Source of the DNA: JAFLCA01 sp041907145
Lineage (GTDB): Bacteria; Bdellovibrionota_C; UBA2361; JAFLCA01
Assembly (NCBI GenBank): GCA_041907145.1
Contig: JAYRHW010000158.1
Coordinates: 1 to 64,000, forward strand
Direction: 5' to 3'
DNA length: 64,000 nt
The notes beneath the pieces are model-generated. The model saw only the letters and a program-made list of their open reading frames with translations, did no database searches and was not told where the DNA came from. How positions within the stretch are numbered: position 1 is the first letter of the stretch; each line of letters opens with the position of its first letter. Positions 1 to 9,620 of the stretch are shown in pieces. Position numbers and translations under genes: made by a program.

Positions 1-181
1 AATAAAGAACTTCCTCGGCCTTCTGAATGGACTGAAATCTTGCGAGTTTTCCGGACTCGTCGAGGTAGACACCCACGCCAAGATTCACCTTATCGGTCCT
101 GGTGTCGGCTTTAAAAGCCTCAGTGACGCCAATAATAGGATCAGGGGGCAGCTCGGTGAGAGTTGATAGCGCTGATTTCAC
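1..181 (-). CDS. Aspartate/aromatic aminotransferase, N-terminal fragment (runs off window)
   Basis: Partial gene: only the first 60 codons lie in the window. Read on the minus strand from a GTG at 181, the product contains [13 protein letters not shown], then [15 protein letters not shown] and QKAEEVL. This is the N-terminal signature of class I fold-type I aspartate/tyrosine aminotransferases (AspC/TyrB type: DPI-G, then K-INLG-GVY-DE-GK). These are PLP enzymes that exchange amino groups between aspartate or aromatic amino acids and 2-oxoglutarate. An AAGGG sequence about five bases upstream supports the GTG start. The PLP lysine and the rest of the enzyme are outside the window, so substrate class cannot be settled. 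The histone gene lies 169 bp upstream on the same strand. Confidence 0.85.
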   Translation of the reverse strand, partial: MKSALSTLTELPPDPIIGVTEAFKADTRTDKVNLGVGVYLDESGKLARFQSIQKAEEVLY

Positions 182-350
182 AGAAACCCTTTTTGGATGG
201 GAGTATGAATTACAGCGCCATAGTAATTGTAGCTCGCCCAAAAAACAACGCGCCGGTCGCTGCCAGAAGCTTCGCCTTGCGAAGCAGTTGGCAATGACCA
301 GCGCGTGTCGGATTTTAGCGTTGAGACGGGAAACCCCGACTCAGCAGCAA

Positions 351-581
351 CTACCCAAGGATATCGCGGCCCATGACGGTCTTGCGGCCAGCAGTCTTGG
401 CATTAGCAATCCCCTTCGTTACTTCTTCAGTAATACGACGGGTAAGAGCATCAATGCAGCACTGGCTGGTATTGAGACCTGATTGAGCTCGGATGAGCTT
501 CTTAACCTTGGAAACAACTACAAGGGTTTCCGCTGAATTTGTGGTAGCTGCTGTTCCTGCTTGGGCTGACTGTGTCTCCAT
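351..581 (-). CDS. Bacterial histone-fold protein
   Basis: A 76-residue basic protein. After a loose polar tail (residues 1-20) it shows the three-helix layout of a minimal histone fold: short helix about 22-32 (VVSKVKKLIRA), loop, long helix about 39-63, then AGRKTVMGRDI at 64-74. The R-K-T-V...D pattern at the second loop and start of the last helix is the hallmark shared with archaeal histones and the Bdellovibrio-type bacterial histones, where the Arg and Asp pair and the loop contacts DNA. I therefore call it a DNA-binding, dimer-forming chromatin protein; DNA binding is inferred. GGAG lies nine bases before the ATG. Two adjacent cysteines (41-42) in the long helix are unusual. The downstream neighbour on the strand is the aminotransferase. 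Confidence 0.85.
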   Translation of the reverse strand: METQSAQAGTAATTNSAETLVVVSKVKKLIRAQSGLNTSQCCIDALTRRITEEVTKGIANAKTAGRKTVMGRDILG

Positions 582-600
582 ACTTCGATTCTCCGTCTAG

Positions 601-629
601 TTTAAAGTATCGGGTTTAAAACTTGCCAA
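601..629 (-). promoter_or_regulatory. Candidate promoter of the histone gene
   Basis: On the minus strand TTGGCA (629-624) is followed after 17 bases by TTTAAA (606-601). This would place transcription start roughly 12 bases before the histone ATG, just ahead of its GGAG. The -35 matches the sigma-70 consensus in five of six positions and the -10 in four, so the call is moderate. Confidence 0.4.
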
Positions 630-816
630 TCTTCATGAACTGCCATGCTGGCTATAGGCGAATTGGCTAAGCCTCACGACCATTCATGGCCTGTAGATAT
701 ACTGGGCAGGACTTTTAAATTCCACCCCCGAGGGGCCTGTAAACTGATAAAGACAGCAATTTCAATTATATAGCTGTTATATTTTTTAGGCTGCGGGCTT
801 GGTTAGTGCTCTAAAA

Positions 817-2085
817 ATGGGCTTAAAGGCCGTTAATTTGAGTTCCTTGCCTATCTTCGATAAACAAGACTGCATGAGCGATACGGCACAGTTCGAGGGC
901 ATGATAGGCCCCCACAATTTAATCAGCCTGGTCAAAAACACAGCAGCCTTCCTGTTTGAGTGGGATGATGCCGCCGTCGGTCAACCATCCCAGGAGTTGA
1001 ACCTTATCGAAATGGGCGCTCACCCATTCGGCTTCGTTCACATTCTAAAAGCCGCTGAGCGCCTGGCGAACTGGGACCCGGCCGATCCTCAATCCCTTGA
1101 GAACTACTACGCACTCTGTCTTGCTTGCCATCATGCGACTGTCGCTACCTTCGTGCCTACTGATGTGGACAGTAAAATTCGGGGACTGCTGTGGCAGCGC
1201 CCCCTGGACTCAGCGTTGGTTCGTAGACGGTTTTTATTTTGCCTTGATGCCATGCAGTGGGACATCTCGAGAATTTCCACCCGCTCCACTGAGTTAGCGG
1301 GAGTCGGTCCAGTTAGTGGTCATAACGGGGAAATGCTCGGAGTATTGGCCGGGGCGTTGGGTTGTTTTATCCATCGCGGCGACACGGAATATGCTGAGCT
1401 AGCTGCCACCGCGATTGATAACGAGCTTAAGCGCGAGCTCACGGAATTTGTATTCGCTCTGAATATGCGCCAGGGGGAGATCGAGGCGCTTAAAATTTCG
1501 ATGAGCCTTCTGCATAATGTCGGTGATTTGGATCAGGGCATTAGCTTCTGGAAAAATGGGGGAAAGTATGACCCTTTCCGCCGCCGATTTGGCCGACTCG
1601 GGCACGAAAATACTCAAGCCTATCAAGGGCTATTCGTGAAGGCGGGAGCCCTTTACAAGGGGATCATGTCCAGTGAAGGTCACCGGCATTATCCGCTGCG
1701 CGACGTTAAGGCCCTGCGCCGAGACCCAAGCTTACTCCTGCCCTTGGGCCCCTTTTTGGATGAATGGGGTGCAACTATCGCTCGCAGCCGACTCTTGGAC
1801 GATGAAGAACTGGGTCAAGTTCTGCGGGCGCTCCTGGAAGGATGCAAAAAGATTCCCGGGCAGCAGGGCTATTTTCGCGCAATCGTCGGCATGCGCGAGG
1901 CCGCCGGCTCGCGCTTTGATCGCCTGGTAAAGTCGCTGCCAACTTCCGCGCGACACTGGCTGGCGGAGCCAGAGATCAAGAAAAAGTTAGTGCTTGCCCG
2001 CATCTCCTTTGAGTCCAGCATGCGAAAGCGCGCTCAGGCAGCGTTGGCACCGTTTGGGCCCATGGTCGCGGCAGCACCGCTCTAA
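817..2085 (+). CDS. Protein of unknown function, about 422 residues
   Basis: No family recognised. The product is soluble-looking, with no signal peptide or membrane segment, moderately rich in Trp, His and Arg, with a helical appearance throughout. Alternative starts are a TTG at 799 and an ATG at 874; none has a convincing ribosome-binding site, so the N-terminus is uncertain. It stands alone, divergent from the histone gene and converging on the TPR gene at 2113. The long open frame and codon use like its neighbours support a real gene; nothing in the sequence shows its role. Confidence 0.75.
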   Translation: MGLKAVNLSSLPIFDKQDCMSDTAQFEGMIGPHNLISLVKNTAAFLFEWDDAAVGQPSQELNLIEMGAHPFGFVHILKAAERLANWDPADPQSLENYYALCLACHHATVATFVPTDVDSKIRGLLWQRPLDSALVRRRFLFCLDAMQWDISRISTRSTELAGVGPVSGHNGEMLGVLAGALGCFIHRGDTEYAELAATAIDNELKRELTEFVFALNMRQGEIEALKISMSLLHNVGDLDQGISFWKNGGKYDPFRRRFGRLGHENTQAYQGLFVKAGALYKGIMSSEGHRHYPLRDVKALRRDPSLLLPLGPFLDEWGATIARSRLLDDEELGQVLRALLEGCKKIPGQQGYFRAIVGMREAAGSRFDRLVKSLPTSARHWLAEPEIKKKLVLARISFESSMRKRAQAALAPFGPMVAAAPL

Positions 2086-2112
2086 GATGTTTCCGTGAAA
2101 TCACTAAGAAAA

Positions 2113-4155
2113 TTACGCTAACCGCTTCTTGAGGTTATCATAGCGCTTCCGATACAGGTCTGCCTGCCTAGACATGTCTAACCCTTCGGTAAGTTCAATT
2201 CCCATGGCCAGCAAATCTAACGTATCTACGCGTTCATACAACTTGGCACGGCGAGTAATGCCGATTGCATTTCGCAAATCCCCATAGGCCTCTTCCATAA
2301 AGTCGCGGTTCTGGTAGAACATCGCCCTTTCTCCCCTCATCAGCGCATAGTCCTGCACTACCACCGCGTAATCGGGAGCTTCCTGTAGTCGGGCCTCATC
2401 CAGAATATTTATAGCACGAAGAAAGTCGGCGTCAGCCTGCTCGAAATCGTGGCCGTTCGATCGCACATAGGCCACAGTGGCCCAGCTCAGACCACGTTCG
2501 AAGGGTTGATCCGATGTTTCGAAATGGCTCAAGGCCTGCCCGGCTAGCACGAGCGCCTCCTCGTTTCTACCAACCTCCGCCAAGAGTCGGGCCTCATTGC
2601 GCTTACTCTCGGCAGTGATGTCGTGCTCGTCACCGAAGTAACGTCGTGCCGTTAGTGTAGCAGCATGTCGCATGCGAACGGCTCTATCGACATCATCCAG
2701 GTAGGCCGCCTGAGAAGCCATGTCATCCAGCAATTCGATGCGAAGCAATTTGGCGTCCGGCAACTTTCCAACAATCCGCCGAGCGGTCGATAGCAAGGAC
2801 TCCGCCATCGCGGGATCTTTGGCATAAAGCGACGCCGCCGCCCAATCGCGCAGAGCTTCAACGTATTCAGAAGAAACTCCGCCCTTGAGCTTGTGCACGA
2901 TGTTGGCAATTTTTTCTGTCTCAACGAGGGCAGCTGCCGGATCGCCCTTGCGCTGATATAACAAAAGCATGTCACGGCGGGACTTAAGGACCTCAGCGCT
3001 CTCCGCCCCAAAGACCTCACTCAGTGACTCGATGAGCTCAACTCGAATTGCTTCCTCGCGCTGAAGAGCTCCCCGTGAGGCGAGATAGTCCGCGAAGGGC
3101 TCCTGAATCATCGACAAAAAGGCGCTCGAAGAGTCCGGACAGCGCCGCGCTAAGCGCAGCGCCCGCTCGAAGTGCGGAAGGGCCTCGCGAAATTCGGCTG
3201 CATCTTCCGAACGTGAGAACTGCCGTCCCACCATGAATTCCATATACGCCCCGACCGCAAGCTGGCTCTCCTCACTGGGGTCAAAGCTCTGCAGGGCATA
3301 GCGCGCAAAATTAAGCCCACGATCGTAATCGGCGGGGGTACGCTGGAAAGCGACTTGCGCAATCCCGGCGTGGGCGAAGAAATGATGAGCGCCGGGGGGT
3401 GATTCGCGATCCAGCGCGTTCTGCAATGCCGCCTGATACAAGCGTTCAGCGGTATCGAGCTTTCCGGCTGAGAGATATGCACTCGCCAGCGCAAACACGG
3501 CGTCCTGATGGAGGCTCGAGCCAGCTCCATCACAGTCACGGGACTGAGTGGCGGCCTGCCGTAAAATCGTAATGGCTCGTGTCGTATGCCCACACAGATG
3601 AAAGGCCTTTCCCACATCGAGAAGCGATTCGGCAGAACGCCGCAAACCCGGAGTGTCTATATCTGTCAGTCCGGCAAAAGCTCTTCGCGAATCACGGAAC
3701 CAGCGCTCGGCGACTTCAAGGTTGTTTGCCTCGATATAGCAGCAAGCCAAACGGCCGCATACCTCTGCCCTAAAAAGCTGCTGCGCTCCGCCATCCATTC
3801 GAAGAATCAGCGCCGCTGATTTCCAGTTCTCAATCGCGATGGTCGGGGTCTTCATCGCTTCATAAGTCTCCGCCAGCATTCGATATGCTCCGGCAACATC
3901 TAAAGGAGACTGAATATAGTGCTTGAGTATAAGGGTAAGATTCTCCTCGGCCAGCTGGACGGCGCTAAGGTTACGGCCGCAACGCAGCTCCTCATTGATC
4001 AGGTCCGTCGCTACCCCCCGCCATTCTTCGCTCACCATCTCCGATAGGGCGGGAACGTTTGGACTGGGATCAGTCGTCTTTGGTGTGTCAACGACCGGCG
4101 GCTCAGACAGGGAGCCGTCATTCACAGAGGAGTACCGTTGATCGGGCGAAGGCAT
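2113..4155 (-). CDS. Large TPR-repeat protein
   Basis: A 680-residue cytoplasmic protein with no signal peptide or membrane segment. After a Ser/Pro-rich N-terminal 30 residues, it consists almost wholly of degenerate tetratricopeptide units of about 40 residues: pairs of helices with the A/G-x-x-Y/F spacing, for example FALASAYLSAGKLDTAERLY and LLLYQRKGDPAAALVETEK. TPR superhelices bind partner proteins, so an adaptor role is likely, but no catalytic domain is visible and the partner cannot be named. It is transcribed toward the gene at 817-2085 and lies downstream of the prfC/DTW pair on the same strand, with a 69 bp gap. Confidence 0.8.
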   Translation of the reverse strand: MPSPDQRYSSVNDGSLSEPPVVDTPKTTDPSPNVPALSEMVSEEWRGVATDLINEELRCGRNLSAVQLAEENLTLILKHYIQSPLDVAGAYRMLAETYEAMKTPTIAIENWKSAALILRMDGGAQQLFRAEVCGRLACCYIEANNLEVAERWFRDSRRAFAGLTDIDTPGLRRSAESLLDVGKAFHLCGHTTRAITILRQAATQSRDCDGAGSSLHQDAVFALASAYLSAGKLDTAERLYQAALQNALDRESPPGAHHFFAHAGIAQVAFQRTPADYDRGLNFARYALQSFDPSEESQLAVGAYMEFMVGRQFSRSEDAAEFREALPHFERALRLARRCPDSSSAFLSMIQEPFADYLASRGALQREEAIRVELIESLSEVFGAESAEVLKSRRDMLLLYQRKGDPAAALVETEKIANIVHKLKGGVSSEYVEALRDWAAASLYAKDPAMAESLLSTARRIVGKLPDAKLLRIELLDDMASQAAYLDDVDRAVRMRHAATLTARRYFGDEHDITAESKRNEARLLAEVGRNEEALVLAGQALSHFETSDQPFERGLSWATVAYVRSNGHDFEQADADFLRAINILDEARLQEAPDYAVVVQDYALMRGERAMFYQNRDFMEEAYGDLRNAIGITRRAKLYERVDTLDLLAMGIELTEGLDMSRQADLYRKRYDNLKKRLA

Positions 4156-4224
4156 GAACTACTTATGACTTCAAAGCAATCAAGGGTAGTCTTAGCCTAT
4201 TTCTTCAGGCAATCAAACACAAAG

Positions 4225-4884
4225 TTAGGTTCTCACCGTGCCGCGCTGACATCCCGCCTCTACATGCTTAAGTTGCTGCTCGACCATACGGGTAAACGCG
4301 GACAAGAGCCCGTCATAACGGCTGCTATCGGCCGAGAGGCCAAATGCGTCGGCATTAAATTTTAACAGATAACTAATGGATTCTACGGTACTCAGATAAC
4401 CCTGGCGCGGCTGCTTACGAATTCTGTAACTCGACTCGATGGGATTGCTAAAACTAATGCAGGGCAACGTCTTAAGCATGGGATTGCGAAACAGAATCTT
4501 TCCCGCCTCATGCCAGGTCCCGTCTATAACCACGACCGTACTGTTCTTGGTAAGACGAACCTCACTGCAATCCAAGGCGTCAGGGCGCGGATAGAGCAGG
4601 AAGGTATCGGGCCTCTGCACTACCTCGGTCAGCTCATGCTCAGGAAAGATCACCCCTCGCAGTAGCCGACTATTAACAACCGATTGCGTCACCAGCTTGG
4701 CAGTCGAATAGTACTTTCGCCATTCGTTAGGATGCTGAAGCAGCACTAAATTGCAATGCGCCTCAAAGGGGTCCACGAGGTTGCAGACACAGTGCGAATG
4801 TGGACGAAGACAGGAAAAACAAGTCGGTCGCGGTGACCAGCCAGGGTCATTCGGATCAGGCAGTGGCCTAAATGCTCGCCCCAT
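4225..4884 (-). CDS. tapT: DTW-domain tRNA-uridine aminocarboxypropyltransferase (first copy)
   Basis: A 219-residue protein of the DTW family (E. coli TapT/YfiP type), which transfers the 3-amino-3-carboxypropyl group of S-adenosylmethionine to uridine in tRNA. It shows the N-terminal cysteine cluster CFSCLRPHSHCVC at about 22-34, then LLQHPNE, and the family-defining DGTWHEA motif. The C-terminal SYRIRKQP segment is also typical. The ATG has AGGAA about seven bases upstream. It lies nine bases beyond the prfC stop-side end in the same direction, upstream of prfC, so the two are probably cotranscribed. A second DTW gene lies at 33228-33917. Exact tRNA target is unknown. Confidence 0.85.
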   Translation of the reverse strand: MGRAFRPLPDPNDPGWSPRPTCFSCLRPHSHCVCNLVDPFEAHCNLVLLQHPNEWRKYYSTAKLVTQSVVNSRLLRGVIFPEHELTEVVQRPDTFLLYPRPDALDCSEVRLTKNSTVVVIDGTWHEAGKILFRNPMLKTLPCISFSNPIESSYRIRKQPRQGYLSTVESISYLLKFNADAFGLSADSSRYDGLLSAFTRMVEQQLKHVEAGCQRGTVRT

Positions 4885-4892
4885 ATAGATTC

Positions 4893-6515
4893 CTAATTGG
4901 CGAAATCCTTGAGCTCGTGTTTCGGATTGCGCTCCAAAACAAATTTACGCTCCCAGGACCCAGAGAATAGGATGACTACCCGTCCACGGCTATCCAGCGC
5001 CAGGGCGGAACTTTGCGGACGCCTTACCTCTCGCGGATCGCCAATCAACCATGCCGACTCCTGGTAGGGCAGAACGTCCAATATGGTCTCGACATTGTAC
5101 TCATCACGGAGTCGATATTGCAGCACGTCAAACTGCAGTCTTCCAACAGCAGCCACCATCGGGCTCGATTCGGGGTGCTCAAATGAGCGCAGCAGCTGAA
5201 CTGCTCCTTCGTCACAAAGCTGTTTTATGCCCTTTTCGAATGACTTGTGCTTCATGACGTCTTTGGGCCGAATTTGCGCCACGCACTCTGGAGAAAACTG
5301 GGGCATGCCGCGAAAATTAAATCCCCCCCTGTCGGAGATCGTATCCCCAATCGCAAAAGCTCCCGGATTGATGACGCCGACAATATCACCCGGATAGGCG
5401 GCTTCGACGGTATTGCGATCTTGAGCGACGAGGCTATAGGAGCGCGCAAGTCGTAAGTCCTTCTGCAAGCGATGATGCTTGATAGTCATCTCCCGCTCGA
5501 ATTTTCCTGAGCAAATCCGCAAGAACGCCATACTATCGCGGTGCTTGGGATTCATATTGGCTTGGATCTTGAAGACGAAGGCCGAAAAATGCGGGTCTGC
5601 GGGATAAATCACTGTCGCCTGCCCATCGTCTTTAACGGCGGGCGTCGGCCGGGGCGAGGGCGCAAGCCGAACGAAACTATCGAAGAATGGCTCGACACCA
5701 AAGTTGGTAAGCGCGGAGCCGAAAAATACCGGTGATATGGCCCCGGCAGTGAACTGCTCGGCGTCAAACTGGTTTCCAGCCACTGCCAGCAACTCGAGCT
5801 CGTAATCCAGCTTTGCCAACACCTCAGCGTCAACTAATCTACTGCTGCGAAATTGTTGCATGGGCATGCGAGTGATCTCGGCTTTCTCCGCCCCGCCCGC
5901 TGCGGAACGTTTAAACAGAGAAACTTCGCGAGTCAGACAGTCGACGACGCCGACGAATTCCTTGCCTGAGCCGATTGGCCAGTCCATGGGAGCAGACTTT
6001 ATTCCCAGCACCTCCTCGACCTCCTGCATGAGCTCGAAGGGATCACGGGCAGGAAGGTCCATCTTGTTGACGAAGGTAAGGATGGGGATACCGCGCATGC
6101 GGCAAACCGCGAATAACTTCCGAGTCTGGGCCTCGACCCCCTTGGCGGCATCGATGACCATCACTGCGCTATCAGCTGCAGTGAGCGTTCGATAGGTGTC
6201 CTCACTGAAATCTTGATGCCCCGGGGTATCGAGCAGATTGATGATGCTCCCCTTATACGGGAATTGCATGGCGGAGGCGGTAATCGAAATCCCGCGCTCC
6301 TGTTCCATGGCCATCCAGTCCGAGCTCGTAGCCTTGCCACCTTTACGGCCGCGGACCATGCCAGCCGTTCGCACCATCCCTGAATAGAGCAGTAGCTTTT
6401 CTGTTAGCGTCGTCTTGCCGGCGTCTGGGTGGGAGATAATCGCAAACGTCCGTCTCATTTCGGCCTGTGCGGCGATGAGGCCGGAGTTCGGGGCATCGGG
6501 CTCGCTATTGGTCAT
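4893..6515 (-). CDS. prfC: Peptide chain release factor 3
   Basis: A translational GTPase of about 540 residues (E. coli RF3 is 529) that removes RF1/RF2 from the ribosome after termination. The G-domain motifs are complete: HPDAGKTT (P loop), DTPGHQDF (G3) and NKMD (G4). The GRKGGKATSSDWM and ERGISI segments are typical of RF3, as is the C-terminal domain ending around FVLERNP. An ATG at 6515 is used here; an in-frame GTG two codons upstream at 6521 is also possible. It is followed by the DTW tRNA-modification gene eight bases downstream, a pairing that puts two translation functions in one unit. Confidence 0.96.
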   Translation of the reverse strand: MTNSEPDAPNSGLIAAQAEMRRTFAIISHPDAGKTTLTEKLLLYSGMVRTAGMVRGRKGGKATSSDWMAMEQERGISITASAMQFPYKGSIINLLDTPGHQDFSEDTYRTLTAADSAVMVIDAAKGVEAQTRKLFAVCRMRGIPILTFVNKMDLPARDPFELMQEVEEVLGIKSAPMDWPIGSGKEFVGVVDCLTREVSLFKRSAAGGAEKAEITRMPMQQFRSSRLVDAEVLAKLDYELELLAVAGNQFDAEQFTAGAISPVFFGSALTNFGVEPFFDSFVRLAPSPRPTPAVKDDGQATVIYPADPHFSAFVFKIQANMNPKHRDSMAFLRICSGKFEREMTIKHHRLQKDLRLARSYSLVAQDRNTVEAAYPGDIVGVINPGAFAIGDTISDRGGFNFRGMPQFSPECVAQIRPKDVMKHKSFEKGIKQLCDEGAVQLLRSFEHPESSPMVAAVGRLQFDVLQYRLRDEYNVETILDVLPYQESAWLIGDPREVRRPQSSALALDSRGRVVILFSGSWERKFVLERNPKHELKDFAN

Positions 6516-6539
6516 GTCCACCTATACTTCTGAAGGAAC

Positions 6540-6548
6540 TGCTATACT
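6540..6548 (+). promoter_or_regulatory. Extended -10 promoter element before the TPR lipoprotein
   Basis: TGCTATACT combines the TGn extension with a -10 hexamer matching five of six consensus bases, 85 bp before the TPR lipoprotein start. The same TGCTAT core appears before three other genes in the window. No good -35 hexamer is needed for extended -10 promoters and none is obvious. Confidence 0.45.
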
Positions 6549-6632
6549 ACACTGCGTATCCGTAAGCTCAAGCTCAGCCGACTACACGCTTCCGGATTGC
6601 CGCCCGCTAAGCCTTCTGGCTACAGTATTTCT

Positions 6633-8705
6633 ATGAAAACCTATCGCCTTACCTTGGCTGCCGCTCTTGCTCTTCCCGCCGTCGCCTGCGCCCCTACAAG
6701 CGCTCCCGCGCCGAGCGCTTCCCACTATGACCAAGGCCTTCAGTCGGAGAGGGCGGGCGACATCAGCTCCGCCATAGAGCGGTATAAGAATGCAATTAGA
6801 CAGAACCCGCATGATACCCGCGCACTCGTAAATTTAGGCGGCATCTACGCCTCGCTTGGCAGGCTTGACGAGGCCGCACAGAACTATCAGATGGCACTCC
6901 GTCAAAACGGCAGTGACCTGCTGGCCCTGAATAATTTGGCCTCGATCATGTTCCGGCTGCAACGCTATCCGCAGGCGGCTGCATACTACCGGCGAGCTGC
7001 CGATCTGAGACCTACCGATGAGGCATTCATCAATCTTGGTCATGTGTATTCGGAAACCGGCGCCAAGGATAAGGCCTACCAGCAGTACACTCGGGCAGTG
7101 ACCCTCAATCCGCGCAACTCTGACGGCTACCTTTACTCAGGCTTGATGCTGGTCGACCTTGGACACCGAAGCGACGCGGTAAATACTTGGAAACGCGCCA
7201 TCGCACAGGGAGCCGCGTCCCCGGCTATTTACTATTATCTGGGCTTGGCCAGCCTGGATGAGGGCCAGAGAGAAGAAGCTATCCGGAGTTTTAAGTCTGC
7301 CCTATCCCTCGACCCAACTTATTCCGAGGCCCATAACGGGCTCGGCACGGCATACCTGCAGGCGGGGAATCTCGAGGAGGCGATGAAGGCCTGGAAAACC
7401 GCGGTAACCTACGCTTCCCGCAACGCAGAACGCGGCGGTGAAAATGGACTCGTGCATTCCGCGCGCCCGCGCTCCGCAGGTGAGTCCCTAAACTTTCAGG
7501 TGGTAGTGGGCATCAATCCTCAAACTTTGGATGCTTCCGGCAAGCGCGGGAAGGAATTACTGGATGCGGGAGACTTTAGCGGAGCTGCGCGCGAACTGCA
7601 GCGTGCCCTTGGAGTGACGCCCAAGGAGCCCTCACTACTTATCAACATGGGATACGCCATGGCCCAGCAAGGTGATGTTAAGAAGGCATCGGAGTATTGG
7701 AAGCAGGCGCTCGATGCGGATCGCAACTCAGCCTTTGCCCGGTATAACTTGGCAGTCCTAGCCCTCAGGGATGGTCAGCCTGACCAGGCAATCGAAATGC
7801 TGAAGACCACTATCTCGCTGGCGCCGCAGTTTAGCGAGGCGCATCGCGCACTCGGAGCAGTATACCTTTCCAAAGGCCAATTCGAGCAGGCCGCAGACTC
7901 CTACTCCGAGGCATTGGAGATCGATCCTGATCAGCCGGAGACCTATAACGATTTGGGATTGGCATTTGATCGGCTCGGCAAATCCGCAGAAGCACTCGCT
8001 CAGTATCAGAAGGCTCTGCGGCTTCGCCCCGAATTGTTAAAGCCTAAATTTAATCTCTCCTTGGCTCTCATTCGTGCCGGAAAAAACGCGGAAGCCGCCA
8101 AGTATCTGCAAGATTTGCTGGGAAAGGAACCCGGCGATATCGATGCTCGCGTGAATCTTGGCTACACCTACGCCATGACCGGGAGATTGGAACAGGCGGT
8201 AGCCGAGTGGCGGCAGGCCCTACAAGCAAACCCCTCATCGGCATTTGCCCACAACAACCTGGGCGTCGTGGCCTTCAACGCCGGCAAGTTCGACGAGGCC
8301 GAACAGCACTATCATGACGCACTAAAAGCCGAGCCCACCTTCGCCGAGGCGCACAATAATCTCGCTGCCGTGTACGTGCGAGAGGGCAATGTGCCGGAAT
8401 CCATCTCGGCGTACGAGCTCGCCGTTCGATATAACCCCGCCGACTCTGAAGCCCGCCGTAATCTTGGCCACCTTTTGCTTGTCCAGAAGCGCCCAGCAGA
8501 TGCCGTGGAGCACCTGCGTGCAGCATTAGCGGCCAATCCTCGAGACATCGATGCATACTTCAATCTCGGAGTTGCGCACCAGATGCTCGGCCATAAGGAA
8601 GAAGCAGTCACTTTTTATAAAAAGTTCGTCGAACTGGCATCAGAGCGCACGGATCAATACGAATCGATGCTGAAGGCAGAGCGCGCCATATACGAATTAC
8701 AGTAA
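6633..8705 (+). CDS. TPR-repeat lipoprotein
   Basis: A 690-residue protein starting MKTYRLTLAAALALPAVAC, a signal peptide with a lipobox-like end (Cys 19 would be lipidated), followed by a Pro/Ala/Ser linker and then about fifteen clear 34-residue TPR units with the canonical W-LG-Y and A-x-P pattern (for example AHNNLGVVAFNAGKFDEAE). It resembles Pal/NlpI/BamD-like envelope TPR scaffolds and the large TPR proteins that accompany secretion or surface glycosylation, but has no enzyme domain. The ATG at 6633 was chosen over the upstream in-frame TTG at 6597 because it begins the signal peptide. It diverges from prfC. Confidence 0.88.
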   Translation: MKTYRLTLAAALALPAVACAPTSAPAPSASHYDQGLQSERAGDISSAIERYKNAIRQNPHDTRALVNLGGIYASLGRLDEAAQNYQMALRQNGSDLLALNNLASIMFRLQRYPQAAAYYRRAADLRPTDEAFINLGHVYSETGAKDKAYQQYTRAVTLNPRNSDGYLYSGLMLVDLGHRSDAVNTWKRAIAQGAASPAIYYYLGLASLDEGQREEAIRSFKSALSLDPTYSEAHNGLGTAYLQAGNLEEAMKAWKTAVTYASRNAERGGENGLVHSARPRSAGESLNFQVVVGINPQTLDASGKRGKELLDAGDFSGAARELQRALGVTPKEPSLLINMGYAMAQQGDVKKASEYWKQALDADRNSAFARYNLAVLALRDGQPDQAIEMLKTTISLAPQFSEAHRALGAVYLSKGQFEQAADSYSEALEIDPDQPETYNDLGLAFDRLGKSAEALAQYQKALRLRPELLKPKFNLSLALIRAGKNAEAAKYLQDLLGKEPGDIDARVNLGYTYAMTGRLEQAVAEWRQALQANPSSAFAHNNLGVVAFNAGKFDEAEQHYHDALKAEPTFAEAHNNLAAVYVREGNVPESISAYELAVRYNPADSEARRNLGHLLLVQKRPADAVEHLRAALAANPRDIDAYFNLGVAHQMLGHKEEAVTFYKKFVELASERTDQYESMLKAERAIYELQ

Positions 8706-8857
8706 CGGTTTTTCGTGCCGCCATAACCCGGCCGTCTTGAAGCGTTATCACTACGCGCGCCCTGGATCTCCGTACACGGAAAATGATTGCCGAAGCCTTG
8801 CAATTTACCTAGACTCCGCAGTAAAGCTGAGTTCATTAGGGCATAGGAGACATCTCA

Positions 8858-9400
8858 ATGACTGGTGCAAAGAAAATTCTTCTGGTTTGTTTTGTTCTTT
8901 TTACTGGGCTTAGTGCTGCATCAGCGCAGACACCGACGCCAACGCCGGCTGGAATCGACTCTATTTGCACTCAAGTTGTGAATGTCGGGGTCGGCCAAGG
9001 CCGCAATATCCTCCATAAGTCCCAGGCATCAGGACATCTTGCGGCCACCGGTCGTGCGCGCTCCTGCTCCCTTATTTACGGCTCCGGTAATTACAGCTAT
9101 CCAAGCCTCCGTAAACTTAGAATTTACGACTCCCTCGGCGGGGAGCTTCCTAATAGCTTCTATGCTTATGAACTTGGCGGCTGCCCATTCCCTGCCCGCT
9201 ATTACACTGGGGTGAAGGGGCAAAGCTGCGCACGGCTACAGGCCACGCTCATGGCCCGTCAAGGCACTCGTGAGGCCTACATAAAGATTGCAAACAATAA
9301 GTGTCTGCACCTTAGCGACCTTCGAGGTCGACAGGGCAGCGTCGTTAACTCCAAGGCTATTTGTCGCCGAGTTCCCCGCAAGTTCTACGGCGAAGGCTAA
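8858..9400 (+). CDS. Small exported protein of unknown function
   Basis: A 180-residue protein with a clean Sec signal peptide ending LSAASA just before QTPTPTPAG, a short Thr-Pro linker. The mature part is basic and has about seven cysteines (for example SICTQVV, RARSCSLIY, GQSCARL, NKCLHL, AICRRV), suggesting disulfides in the periplasm or outside the cell. No family recognised. GGAGA lies about ten bases before the ATG. A TP-linker plus basic Cys-containing segment also occurs at the C-terminus of the exported protein at 13463-16003, which may indicate a related module. Confidence 0.75.
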   Translation: MTGAKKILLVCFVLFTGLSAASAQTPTPTPAGIDSICTQVVNVGVGQGRNILHKSQASGHLAATGRARSCSLIYGSGNYSYPSLRKLRIYDSLGGELPNSFYAYELGGCPFPARYYTGVKGQSCARLQATLMARQGTREAYIKIANNKCLHLSDLRGRQGSVVNSKAICRRVPRKFYGEG

Positions 9401-9620
9401 GCCCCTAGCCCTCATGCGTTAAAGCTCCCGTTAGTTTCGGCCGATTTACCGTATCGGTGGGTCGTGTCCTATCCTGCCTTGGGAGCTATGGTCATAACCA
9501 TCTGATATTATTGAGTATCGCTAGGGAATCGCCAAAATGCGAGCTGCAGCGTACTTAAGTCCATAACATCAGTGAGCAATTTGCTGCTGACGATATTTGA
9601 TTATTTCGCAGGTTTTAGGA

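Noticed and set aside
102..482. Plus-strand open frame of 126 codons
   Set aside because: It overlaps the histone and aminotransferase genes on the other strand and has no similarity to a protein family or a ribosome-binding site.
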